A stretch of DNA of 64,000 bases, taken from Glycine soja. Taxonomy: Eukaryota > Streptophyta > Magnoliopsida > Fabales > Fabaceae. The translations under genes were made by a program, and so were the position numbers. Positions 11,785-21,924 of the stretch are shown piece by piece; the first letter of the stretch is position 1; each line of letters opens with the position of its first letter. Location of the stretch: assembly GCF_004193775.1 (NCBI RefSeq), contig NC_041005.1, forward strand, positions 13,177,865 to 13,241,864. Reading direction: 5' to 3'. Under the pieces are notes generated by a model. That model was not told the origin of the DNA. It was given only the letters and a program-made list of their open reading frames with translations, and ran no database searches.

Positions 11785-13355
11785 ACCTTTTTCTTTTCTC
11801 TCTTGTTTTTCTTTCCACAACTTAAGGGATCTCAACTCATCTAATATCTTATACAAGGGGTCCTTAGGAGTAGAACCCTCACCATTAACACTAGATGAAG
11901 AATGAAGACTCATGTTGGTTCCTAAGTTATGGTTCTTTCTTGTTGGGGGTTTGAAAAAAAAGGTAAAAGAAAATATGGTTGAAACTAGCCAAAATAAACA
12001 CTAAAAGAGGTGTGAAAGATAAGGTAAAAACTAATTGGTAAAAGGCAAGCTACCTAGACGGTTTGACAATAAAGAGTAAAGGAAATAAGCTATGAAAGTA
12101 AGCAAGAAATTAAAGTGCAAGAAATGCAAACTAGGCGGATCCTAAGAGTGTTTGGATGACCTCATTTAAGGTTCCCAACAAAACACTCACTATCCTAAGG
12201 AAAAATTGCCTAAAATTATTACACACAAATGGAAGTAGGGTGACCTATTGGAGGCTCCCAACTTTCTTCCAATGAAAGGCCTTTTTGTTACAAAATTTGA
12301 AAGCAAAGCAAATTGCCAATTACAAAATTACAAAAAAAGTCCTTAATTGTGGTGGCTATTCTCTCTATAGTGTTTCACTCAATTTGGAGTGCTTCTTATT
12401 CCAATAGCTCTTAAGGTGGTTGGCTCCTTGTTTCTTGACTCAAATTCTTCAAGATTTGGCACCAATCCCCCTTTCCAATTCCCTATATGGCAACTCACAA
12501 GCAAGGAAACAAAGAGACAAGCAATAACCAAAGACAAAAAAAAATGAAATGAAAGATAAACCAATAGAGTTTTAACAAGACCAATTTCCAAGGATTATTC
12601 AACAATTAAAGCAATGAAAAGCACAAAAAAGCAAGCTAGGACTCAAAGAGAAACCTAGAATGGCTCTAGAGTAGAGTAGAAAAACTAAAAAAAAAGACTC
12701 AATAAACCTCTAGTTTTGACACTTGTTTTCACAATAATTTTCAATTGAAATTTCAGAACTAGGATTGGTATAAATAGGCACCAATTATAGAATAAATTTT
12801 GAGCCAAAACAACAAGCACACTTTCGTTTCACTTTTTTTTCCTGGACACTAATTTTTCTGCCAACTTGTGCGATCTTTCTTATTTTTTAATTTAATCCAA
12901 ATCGCTTGATTCTTTTTTTATAATTTTGGTCCAGATGTCTAGAAAATTCAGTAAAACTTTCAGCTCAAAAAACGTAGTGACCAATTCCCAGTAATTTATA
13001 CAAGTTCGTATGTTCAAGCTGCCAGCACTAGCGTAGATCTAAGGTTCAGCACCAGAATATTATGAATGAAAAATGATAGAACCTAAAATCAACACAAAAA
13101 TAAGATTCAAGAGTAGATCTACAAAATTTGAACCATAGAAATGCAAGAACAAGTGTAGATCTAAGATTTAATCGGTTTATTCATGGAGATTTTTGAACCA
13201 TAGAAATGCAAGATTTTTGAATCTACTATAAACAACACCAAACCACAAGACAATGGAGGATATTCATGGAGAATAAGATGAAGAACAAGGAATTAAAGAG
13301 AATTCACCGAACAAAAAGATAGAGGAAGCAAAAGAACATCACCTAGATGAAGATT
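11785..13355 (-). other. Untranslated leader of the gypsy element
   Basis: About 1.6 kb between primer site and gag. It is AT-rich with no supported ORF; small ORFs on either strand show no recognisable domain. Seen only as retroelement leader. Confidence 0.6.
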
Positions 13356-13367
13356 CTCTTGATACCA
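13356..13367 (-). other. Primer binding site of the gypsy element
   Basis: The minus strand reads TGGTATCAAGAG, two bases inside the LTR. The first eight bases match the initiator tRNA-Met type site; the rest deviates. Confidence 0.65.
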
Positions 13368-13369
13368 CA

Positions 13370-14333
13370 TGATGTAAGCTCCATTTGAGCTTGTAGGCCT
13401 AGGATCTTCTTCATCAATGGATTCCTTTGCTTCTTGGAAGATGAATGGCAGCAGAATGGAGAAGGAAGAGAGAGAGGAGATGCCACTTCAAGGAGAAGAT
13501 GAGTCTAGAAGAAGCTCACCACCATAGGAGGCCATGGATAAGAGCTTGGAGGAAGAAGGAGATGAATGAAAGGAGAGGAAGAGAGGAGCACGAAATTTTG
13601 TGCTCTAAAAGAGCTCTGAAATTTGAAGTTTAATATTCAAATGATCAAAGTTGAAAAAAATGCACACACATGACCTCTATTTATAGCCTAAGTGTCACAC
13701 AAAATTGGAGAGAAATTTGAATTTCTATTCAAATTTCACTTGAATTTGAAATTGAATTTGTGGAGCCAAACATTGGAGCCAAAATTTCACTAATTATGAT
13801 TAGTGAATTTTAGTTATGGTTCAGCTCACTAATCCAAGATCAATTCCAAGATTCTCCACTAAGTGTGCTTAGGTGTCATGAGGCATGTAAAGTATGAAGG
13901 ACATGCACAAAGTGTGAGTATATGATGTGACAATGGGGGTGTAGTAAGCAAATGCTCACCTCCCCCTCTAAAATTTAATTGGATTGGGCTTCTACCAATT
14001 CAATTAAATTTTATTTCCCAACACACACATCAAATATTCACTTAGTGCATGTGAAATTACAAAACTATCCCTAATACAAAAACTAGTCTTGGTGCCCTAA
14101 AATACAAGGGCTGAAAAATCCTATATTTCTAGGGTACCCTACCTACATTATGGAACCCTAAATACAAGGACCAAAATTAATGAAACCTTAATCTAATATG
14201 TACAAAGATACTTAGCCCATGAGCCCGAAATCTATCCTAAGGCTCATGAGAACCCTAGGGCCTTCTCTTGCTTCTTTGGCCCAATCTTCTTGGAGTCTTC
14301 TATCCAATGCCCTTGGGGGGTAGGATTGCATCA
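13370..14333 (-). repeat. Full-length 5' LTR of the gypsy element (964 bp)
   Basis: In element orientation it starts TGATGCAATC and ends GCTTACATCA, giving a TGATG/CATCA inverted end pair. Copia gag resumes at 14334 in the middle of a codon, which confirms the outer boundary. Confidence 0.85.
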
Positions 14334-15322
14334 GATGACCAGGGGGAAATCCATGTTTTCTATAACAAACCTCCATTGTATGTCCATATCTGCCACAATG
14401 GGTGGACAAATTTGTTCCTCTGCCTGACATTCCTCTGTTTGTTCCTCTACCATAACGTGACATGTTATTCAAACCTGGACCTCCTCCTCTTTTTGAGCTA
14501 GATGGAAAACCATGTTTTCTATAGCATATATCCTCAGTATGGCCATCTTTACCACAAAAAGAACATGTATGATTAGATGTAGAACTTGCTGCATTAATCA
14601 TGATATCAATAGAATCAAATTTTCAAATTTGATTTATCCCTATAATCCGTCTTTCTTGTTGCACGATGTAGGAAAAAGTTTTGGAAATTGTGGGCAGTGG
14701 ATCCATCATTAAAATTTGAGACCTAACATTAATGAATTGATCATTTAATCCTCTCAAAAATTGCATAATCTGATCTTGTGTTTTTCTTTCCATAACACAT
14801 AGAAGAGCATCACATGTACATCTATTTACACATGTGCATGTAGGATCAAGTCTATAATTCTCAAGTTCATCCCAAATTATTCCTAACTTTGTGAAATAAT
14901 CAGTAATTGAGCAATCACCTTGACGAATTGCAAAAACTTGTTGCTATAGATCAGAGATTCTCAATAAATCTCCTTGAGAGTATCTGGACTTCAGATCTTT
15001 CCATGTCTCTGGCATTATCCATCCAGAGAAGGCTTTGGCGAATAGAGCTTGAGACTGAGTGAATGATCCATAATATCACCATATTATTGCATCTTTTCCA
15101 TGCAGAATGCAAAGGATGTGTAATGACTGGCTGTGAGATAGTTCCATCCACAAATTCAACCTTGTTATTTGCACTCAAAGTAGTAATAAGCATCAAATGA
15201 ATCCAAGAATTATAATTCATTGGATCAAGAACAGGAGATACAAGCATTATCGTTGGACTTTAACTAGGGTGAAGGTAATAGGGACTATGAACATTCAAAG
15301 ATTGGTCAGTTTCTGTGTTCAT
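14334..15322 (-). pseudogene. Copia Gag remnant with two CCHC knuckles
   Basis: ATG at 15322 opens MNTETDQSLNVHS. A TAA stop follows 20 codons later, then the frame continues with the copia Gag N-terminus (DPMNYNSWIHLMLITTLSA). Downstream frames are broken. Near 14565-14520 an intact knuckle reads CSFCGKDGHTEDIC. Near 14405-14365 a second reads STHCGRYGHTMEVC, with the first Cys replaced by Ser. The coding region is cut at 14334 by the gypsy LTR. Confidence 0.8.
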
Positions 15323-15493
15323 GTTCAATCAATAAAGTAGAAATTCTTTTGAAATTAAGGAAGATAGAAGGAAATTTTGAAGAATCAAGCAAATCGAAAA
15401 ATGCAGAAGTAGAAAATGGACCACAGAACAAAAACAGAGTACGAAAAAAAAAACAATGCGAAGAGTGGCGCAACAGAGCTCTTCAATCAAAGT

Positions 15494-15505
15494 GCTCTGA
15501 TACCA
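15494..15505 (-). other. Primer binding site of the older copia
   Basis: TGGTATCAGAGC on the minus strand, initiator tRNA-Met type, about 10 bases from the proposed LTR end. Confidence 0.75.
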
Positions 15506-15515
15506 TATCAAAGCT

Positions 15516-15759
15516 TGATTCTCTCATAAAGAATGAAGAACAAATCACAATGCAAGAGAAGCAATAATGCAGAAAAAGAAAGAAGCTGTAACAGAATGAA
15601 GGAGAAAATAATACTGATATTACTTGCTTTGTGAAGGAAGTTGAGTACATTATTTATAGTTAGTTACAAGGATAACCAACTTAGTTAACTAACCAAAGCA
15701 CAACTAACCTAAGAAAACTAGCTAGAATTAGTTAATACAAAATTAGGAGCTAGTCAACA
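15516..15759 (-). repeat. 5' LTR of the older copia (about 244 bp)
   Basis: The minus strand starts TGTTGACTAGCTCC at 15759 and ends GAGAATCA at 15516. The outer end is bounded by non-element DNA with MATE homology. The matching LTR is not in the window, so the inner end is inferred from the CA dinucleotide. Confidence 0.65.
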
Positions 15760-15839
15760 AAATGTACTAAAGCAAATATAGGTAGGCGCATGGAAGAAAA
15801 AAAAGTATGAAAGAAGACTTTACAAGAACACAAGCTAGT

Positions 15840-16070
15840 AACTTCAACAAAAAAGGTGGCAATTACAACCCCAAAGAATGAGACAAGAAGCCCAAGATGT
15901 CCCACCATCATAAGTGACACAACTTGTAGAAGGTACTGACATATATTCGCAGCCACCATTGGAGCGGCCATGGAGCCTACCCTTTTAAGCTCTACACAAG
16001 ATGCATCATCATCCTCTAATGGTGCCACCTCACTCTTTCTTAGCATTGGTCTTGGTTCCTCCCTACCCAT
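15840..16070 (-). pseudogene. MATE efflux transporter, N-terminal exon fragment
   Basis: From an ATG at 16070 the translation reads MGREEPRPMLRKSEVAPLE and then a MATE/DTX first-helix region (ELKRVGSMAAPMVAANICQY, LLQVVSLMMVGHLG). Plant MATE proteins are 12-helix proton-coupled exporters of about 480-500 residues; only the first helix or so is present. Homology fades near 15840 and the older copia LTR begins 80 bases further on. A continuation would lie to the left, where there are only transposons, so this copy is a truncated remnant. Confidence 0.75.
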
Positions 16071-16100
16071 CACCTCTCTTGATTTTTCTATGCAAAGCAA

Positions 16101-16564
16101 TGTTCATATATAAAATAGATTTTAGATAAGATATGATCAACAACATGGGAGTTATATAGAACAAGATCACAAGAAAAAGTTCTTCCCATAGGAGCAGTAA
16201 AGTTTACCACCATAAACAAACAAATCATAAGACAAATCAAAATAGAATTTGACTACAGCTACCCAAGCATATTTGCACGTACATTTATGTTTACTTATTT
16301 AAATAGTATAAATAATATAACTCTACTGAAAATGAGTCAATATATACATTAGCAAGAAGTGGAGATGGAAAATTATAATAAAATAATACAAAAAAGGAAA
16401 TTATAATAAAATAATAGAAAATGTTAATATCAAAATGAACAACGTAATAGAATAAAGAAAAAAAATAGAGTGCAACAATTTCTATATTTAATTGCCATCC
16501 AACCTAATTCATTTTTATCATCAAATTTTTTACCATATTTTTTTATTCTTTTCAAAATTAAAAG
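16101..16564. other. AT-rich intergenic DNA, nothing recognised
   Basis: Low-complexity A/T runs separate the MATE and RNase remnants. No ORF, repeat boundary or RNA gene is visible. Confidence 0.5.
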
Positions 16565-16943
16565 TACTTGAGATTTATCAAAGGCACTGTCAGGGTCACA
16601 TTTTGAGGGCCATGAGCCATCATTATAGTTAGGCCAGAGTTCATGAATGTCGGTTTCCCAGTCTTGGGATAACAACATCTTTGCTTTGTGTCACAATATG
16701 CTCCTGGCCACTGCATGATAAGTGAAGAATCAAAATAAAACGTGAATATACAAAGTTACAAACTCATAAATGAATCCACTAGAAAAAGAGAAGGAAAATG
16801 AAACACTTAATTTACTATTGTTAGTAGAACTCATGACTTACCTACTGAACAAAGTAGAAGAAATCAAATTCCTGAGAATGACATAGAACTGATATGTATT
16901 CTAGTATCAAAAGCTTAGATAAAATGGAAAATTTAGGTTTCAT
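16565..16943 (-). pseudogene. S-like ribonuclease T2 pseudogene, exon 1 and part of exon 2
   Basis: ATG at 16943 gives a signal-peptide-like start followed by QEFDFFYFVQ, the conserved start of mature plant S-like RNases. It ends in TAG where the family has Gln, directly before a GTAAGT donor at 16841. A 131-base intron ends in AG at 16711. Exon 2 reads WPGAYCDTKQRCCYPKTGKP. The frame then shifts, and the next frame carries DIHELWPNYNDGSWPSKCD, the first conserved active-site block (normally IHGLWP, so Gly to Glu). Homology stops near 16565, so the second active-site block is missing. RNase T2 enzymes are secreted or vacuolar RNases. This copy has a nonsense codon, a frameshift and a 3' truncation. 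Confidence 0.85.
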
Positions 16944-18329
16944 CTTTGATGTTATTCCTTCTATCTTTCTTTCTCTATTAATGTGAATTTTGGCACTTCA
17001 AAAGGAAAGGGAAACAATGAATGATGCAAGCACCATACCTGAAATTGCTGAAGTAAGCACACCATCACCAACAACCATGCAAGCACCAAACAATACCATA
17101 ATAAGCAGGGTTGTTCTTAACCTTTTATGCTTCTCCAGAAACCTCTTCAATAGAGAAGAGGCTATAACCTATGAAGAGGGACCATATTTATAAGATCACA
17201 ACTCCTCATCAGCTGCTTGTTGATTGGGGAGTAAATTAAACTTGGCATGCCTACATAGCAACAAATAAAGAGAAAATGTTCAACATGATGACAAAATTAT
17301 CATACTCAGATCACAATCACACAATTCATAACCTTTCTATAAGAAAAATTATTTAAAAGAGAGAATAAAGTCATCAAGAGCATACCTTCCCTATTGTCAT
17401 CAACACTCAATAGGATGAATACATATTTTAGCAACAGAATCAAGGTAAGGGTAAAAAACATGTTGAACACAGTTTCTTCATCATGATGATTCTACAACTT
17501 CCACTTGAAGGTGCTTGTGAAGATATAGAGAGGTAAACTGCTCAGATCTCCATATTGCATTGTAGAGAAGTGATTAATGTACAAAAAGAAAAGAAATAGT
17601 TTATAAATAAATATAAAAGAAGAACCAAATAGAGAAAGAAAGGGTGAAGATTAAACCCACCTTTCCCCTTGAAAATTCATTCACTGAGCCTAAGCGCCTC
17701 AAATCCTTTCTCCAATGAAACTAACAAACCTTCTCATTGACCCTTTCTCCTTATCGTCAACACCATCACCGCCTTGACCAACCTCAACCCTATTGGCACC
17801 AGCTCTGCTACTGCTACTCTCTGGCACCAATTCCGGCACAAAGAGGGAAACTCAAAGCAAGTCAACTCGAAAGGCTTGGTTTTGGAGCCACTCTTGTTTC
17901 TCTTATATTTTCTAGAAGGTTTTGTGGCGTGAGCCAGGGAGTCTTCGAAGGCGTCGATGATTTTGTGTATGTTTAGTGGTTGGGAGAGGAGTTCTAGTGG
18001 ACCCAGTAGCTCATGTAGCACCAGAAGCAGTTATAATTGAAGACATGAGGGTAATTGCCGTCTACGACAACCTTAGGGTTTTGACGATGGCTGTTGGAAA
18101 ATTTGTTGTTGGAGGAAGAGGAAGAGGAGCATGAGATGAGGTATACGAGGACTTCTTGGTCCTCCGAGGAGAGGGAAAGAGTGGGGGTGAGGTGGCAGGG
18201 AGGAAGGAAAGGTGGTCGGAGATGGTTGGCACTGGCGGCGAGGGAGAAAGGTGGATGGTTCCTTTGTGGTAGATCTGATTCTCTATTAAGAGAGAGAGAT
18301 TGAAAATGTGTGTGTTTGTACATTTTTTT
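16944..18329. other. Intergenic region without a supported gene
   Basis: A minus-strand open stretch at 18021-17734 (95 codons, no ATG near its start) includes PLNIHKIIDAFEDSLAHAT and a Lys-rich segment. I do not recognise it, and it may be an exon of a captured or decayed gene. The rest (17200-17730) is AT-rich, with nothing supported. Confidence 0.35.
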
Positions 18330-18562
18330 ATGGGGAGGCTACATAATACAAAGATGATTATAGGTGAAACCATCTTTAAATTTGTCCCATCTACGACGGT
18401 TTTCACCAAAACCATCTTCAATCTGAGTGTCTTTATGATGGTTTTAACTAAAATTGTTGTTAACGTGTCCACTTATTTACAAAAATGCTACCAACGACTT
18501 TTTAAAGACTGTTTTGGTAGAATAACTATTGTTCCAATGTCGTAAAAAAAAATTTAGTAGTG
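18330..18562. mobile_element. CACTA-like transposon end
   Basis: Ends with TTTAGTAGTG (18553-18562), the reverse complement of a CACTACTAAA terminus. The preceding 200 bases hold several imperfect copies of an ACGACGGTTTT-like sub-terminal word on both strands, as in CACTA/Spm elements. A second TTTTAGTAGTG occurs at 18585-18595. The opposite end was not found. Confidence 0.45.
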
Positions 18563-18759
18563 AGTTTACATCATAAATTTTTCTTTTAGTAGTGAATTTA
18601 CATAAGACCCATTCTAAAAAAAGACTTCATATGAATTGTGGAAGGGACGTAAAAAGACTCCATATGAATTATGGAAGGGTTGAAAATCCTACATATCATA
18701 CTTCCACCCTTTGGATGTTAGTGTTTCATTTCAAACACTGAAGAAAACTTGGGAAAGTT

Positions 18760-19241
18760 TGACTCTAAGTGTGATAATGAAATATGGCTTGGGTACTTTG
18801 AAACATCAAAGTTATATAGAGTAAATGCTATAGAACCTTAGTAGTTAAAGAAGTTATGCGCGTGAGGTTTAATAACACCAGGCCTGATAAGGAATTATGA
18901 GAGCTGGATGAGTCCTTTACATATTTAAGGCTAGATGATGGAATCAAAAACTTTGTCATCCAATCACAACAAAGAAACTATAGTGTCCAACCCACCACTA
19001 GACGGTCCCCAAGAAGAGATAAGGGAATCGACTGGATGAAAAATGAGATTGAACCATCCATAAAGCTAAATCATTGGAGATCCAATAAAAAGAATCCAAA
19101 CCAGAGCATCCCTTAGACTTCAAGGTCATACACCATTGATCTCACCAATTAACCCAAACACATAGATGAGGCAATGCAAGATGAAAACTGGGTTAAAGCC
19201 ATGCAAGAAAAGCTCAACTAGTACCAAATAAATGATGTATG
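18760..19241 (+). pseudogene. Decayed copia Pol, integrase tail to RT entry (left half)
   Basis: Plus-strand pieces include DKEL-ELDESFTYL, then an Arg-rich linker (PTTRRSPRRDKG), and the block DEAMQDENWVKAMQEKLN followed by YQINDV just before 19242. This is the integrase C-terminal linker and RT start of a copia. Stops and frameshifts abound. The next codons are found at 40870, so the gene was split by the solo LTR at 19242-40864. Confidence 0.75.
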
Positions 19242-19416
19242 TGTTAGTCAATGGAAAAGACTAACTTTTGTGTATAAAACTTGTGTAAATTGTATCAAAC
19301 TCTCCCAATTTATGGTTTTTTTGTAGTGTTATAAGTATTTTCTGTTAAGTATAGGTAATAAATACTTAGTATTCTCATTTTGTGTGTTTAATAATCATTT
19401 TCTCTCAATTTCCAGT
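19242..19416 (+). repeat. Solo LTR A, left part
   Basis: Begins TGTTAGTCAATGG directly after GTATG (19237-19241). The sequence matches the inverted copy ending at 55470. It is cut at 19416 by the Ogre-like element and resumes at 39617. Confidence 0.8.
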
Positions 19417-19517
19417 TGTCATACCCTAATTTCGTCCGGGGACCTTTGTTTGGTGGCATGTAACTTTTGTTTGGTCCTTGTGAGGTGCTTGGCACCCATC
19501 ATTAGGCTATTTGTGAA

Positions 19518-19740
19518 GTTCCGGGACATGCCAGAAATCAAAAAAAGGTATTGATGCACAATCTGTAAGGTTCCGTGACGCACCGGAAATCAAAAGGAAG
19601 CATCGTTGCACAATTAGTGAGGTTCCGTAACATTTCGTAAGTAAAAAAGGGGATGATTATGTAATCCGCAAGGTTCCGTAACATTATGGAAAGAAAACAA
19701 GTATCGTTACGAAATTCGTAAGTTTCCGTAACTTTACGAA
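19518..19740 (+). repeat. U3 tandem array of about 50-bp units
   Basis: GTTCCG or GTTTCCG cores recur at 19518, 19570, 19622, 19673 and 19722 (spacing 52, 52, 51, 49). Each is followed by an AACAT or ACGCA stretch and an AAGTAT/GATG segment. The array lies upstream of the TATA box and is kept in the other LTR, so an enhancer-like role is plausible but unproven. Confidence 0.7.
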
Positions 19741-19868
19741 AAAAGAATCACAAAAAAAAAGGCAGGGGGTGTACTTAGTAAAAATGGGGGTGCAAATAGC
19801 AACCAGGCCCACTTGGGCCCTCCAGAAGATTCCTCCAGAAGGCTGTTGCTTCTGGAGGAAGCAACCCT

Positions 19869-19920
19869 GCTCGCCTGGGCGAGCTGGGTGGCAAGCTTCT
19901 CCCCCAATTTTCTATAAATA
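19869..19920 (+). promoter_or_regulatory. LTR core promoter: palindrome plus TATA box
   Basis: The inverted repeat GCTCGCCTGGGCGAGC (19869-19884) lies 28 bases before TATAAATA (19913-19920). The same arrangement occurs in the right LTR (38427-38442 and 38471-38478) and inside the element at 31972-32030. Confidence 0.75.
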
Positions 19921-21057
19921 GGGGGAGAAGTGAAGTGGAAAAGGGTTCAGCCCCTTAGGCACTTCTCTCTCTTTCGAATTTGCTTAGAAAAATTGTTTCC
20001 GTGAAGAAAATCCAAGCCGAGGCGCTTCCGTAACGTTTCCGTGAGTGATTTCGTGAAGGTTTTCGACCGTTCTTTGACGTTCTTCATTCGTTCTTCATCG
20101 TTCTTCAGTCTTCAACGGGTTAGTACCTCGAACCAAGCTTTTCGATTCATTCTATGTACCCGTGGTGGTCCACATTGTGTTTCGTGTATTTTCCTTCTCG
20201 TTTCATTTACTTTTTATACCCCCTGTTGACGTGCTTAAGCCATTTTATTTAAGTCAGTTCTCGCTTAACCTAAAAATAAAATAAGTTTCCACCGATCGTT
20301 TGAATTGTATTATCCGTTAACTTTGGTTGAAATGAATTCCGACCGATCGGTCGTGCCGTAACCACGTTGGAAATCAAAAAAAGAGGTAAATAATAATATA
20401 ATAATAAAAATACCCTTTTAGTAAAATAAAGCGAAAAATCAATTGGACGTTTTCTCTTTGGGATTTTTCATTCTTAATCGAATTGACCAATAACTAAAGT
20501 GAAACTAAAGCTAAAATCAACTCGCCTAGTCAAGCTCGTCCACAAAAATAGGTTTTTGAAGTTTATCATTTCAATTTCTTACTAAGTAAAATGGATCATT
20601 TTTAAGGTCCAACGCCTTAAAATGATCACCTTTTTAAGTAAAAAAGGGAATCACTTGATAGGAAAGAACTACGTAGGTCTGATTTCCTCATCGCAATTGA
20701 GGAATACGTAGGAGCAAAGGGAAACACCCTTGTCGACCACAAAAGAGAAAAAAATATAAAAAGGGTATAAAGGATATAAAGACATAAAAAGGGAACGTAA
20801 AAATCAAAGTCATGTTTGCATATTCGATTAAAGGCTGCCGTCCCTTGGGACGGACGTATGGGGTGCTAATACCTTCCCCGTGCGTAAATACAACTCCCGA
20901 ACCTTTCACTTTAAAGTTCGTAGATCGCGTCTTTTCCGGTTTTTCCGACGTTTTCCTCAAATAAACGTTGGTGGCGACTCCGCGCGTATTCCTTTCGTGG
21001 AACAGGCATCCCGCGAGTCACGCGTCGCCCTCCCGCCGAAGGGTAGGTTGCGACAGT

Positions 21058-21076
21058 TGGCGACTCCGCTGGGGAC
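21058..21076 (+). other. Primer binding site of the Ogre-like element
   Basis: TGGCGACTCCGCTGGGGAC starts two bases after the LTR end. This type of primer site is typical of Tat/Ogre elements; I cannot confirm the exact tRNA from memory. Confidence 0.75.
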
Positions 21077-21924
21077 TATTTTTTGAGAGTTAGGTCATTT
21101 AAATCTTGTGCAAATGTTTTATCACGACTTTCTCCTTTGTTGGTTTCCCTTTGTTTTTTTATGTTATTGTGTATATAAACTCTTTGTTGCTTTTAGTGCA
21201 TTTTAAAATGTATGCATGAGGTAAATACTTATTCATTTGATGCACACAAACACCAACACTATTTGCACACACTGTGAGTTGAAAAAGGGTCCTATACCCG
21301 GGTTCATAGGAACATAAGGAGTGGAGGCGAATCTGTGATCATGCTAGGTCTCCGACTTGCTTGATTACAGTGAACCCTCATCTAGAGTTTTTCTCTTTGA
21401 AAACATATTGTTGCTAGTAGTCCCTACTGCTGCTGTATGTTCTTCGAAGGGGATAATATCTCTAGAAACCATCAAGAGAGATATGACTACCTTGGGGGTT
21501 ATCACTAAATGCCTAGTTAGCTCTCTCCCTTATAGGTCCCTTAAATAGGGGCACGGAGCAAACACGCTGCGTGCCATTTTTCACACTGCCATGCATAAGT
21601 ATCATATACCCTTTTGCTTATGTTCAGTGAATATTGTCATACTATGTACATTCCCGCATTGCGCCTTTTGCATATGCATCGCATACGGGTTCTGTCTTGA
21701 TCCCCTCTATAGACAAATCAACGGAGGGTCCGGGTCACCGTTTTAAATACATACGTTGGGGCACTTTGCTACCCCTAGACGTTGTGTCTAAGAAGGAGAC
21801 AATGTCCCGGGCACCCGCATTCTTTACATTTGTGTCATATGCATTCCTTCATGCATTCATCCATTCCACCCATGAGATATCGGAGTTTTGATTTGCACCA
21901 GCTTTTTGTCTCACTTTAGTAAGC
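21077..21924 (+). other. Leader between primer site and ORF1
   Basis: About 850 bases with no long frame in phase with ORF1. Short open stretches only. Confidence 0.6.

Larger units (their letters stand above)
8995..14333 (-). mobile_element. Internally deleted Ty3/gypsy element, non-autonomous
   Basis: A direct repeat (8995-9279 and 14061-14333) flanks a minus-strand gag-protease region. The right LTR is full length (964 bp, ends TGATG/CATCA); the left keeps only its first 285 bases in element orientation. Reverse-transcriptase palm and integrase are absent. It lies inside the older copia. The expected target-site duplication is missing because the left LTR end is deleted. Confidence 0.85.
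6398..15759 (-). mobile_element. Older degenerate Ty1/copia element hosting two later insertions
   Basis: Minus-strand order from the right: 5' LTR (15759-15516), primer site, gag with two CCHC knuckles, then a gypsy insertion at 14333-8995, then the pol remainder (8994-6398). The element is cut inside RNase H by the SIRE1-type element, and its far end is off the window. Many stops and frameshifts show it is dead. A stretch containing the protease active site is missing at the gypsy junction. Confidence 0.85.
19417..21055 (+). repeat. 5' LTR of the Ogre-like element (1639 bp)
   Basis: Near-identical to 37975-39616. U3 carries five degenerate 50-bp units and a palindrome with TATA box. Further in lies the perfect 14-base palindrome CGACCGATCGGTCG (20340-20353). 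The 3' part holds the CTACGTAGG pair near 20669-20710. Confidence 0.92.

Noticed and set aside
12379..12591. Small hydrophobic minus-strand ORF in the gypsy leader
   Set aside because: It lies in AT-rich leader with no homology or start context; the Leu/Ser-rich make-up is expected by chance.
5258..15505. tRNA-Met-like words TGGTATCAGAGC as tRNA genes
   Set aside because: They are isolated 12-mers beside LTR ends, i.e. primer binding sites; no cloverleaf can be formed around them.
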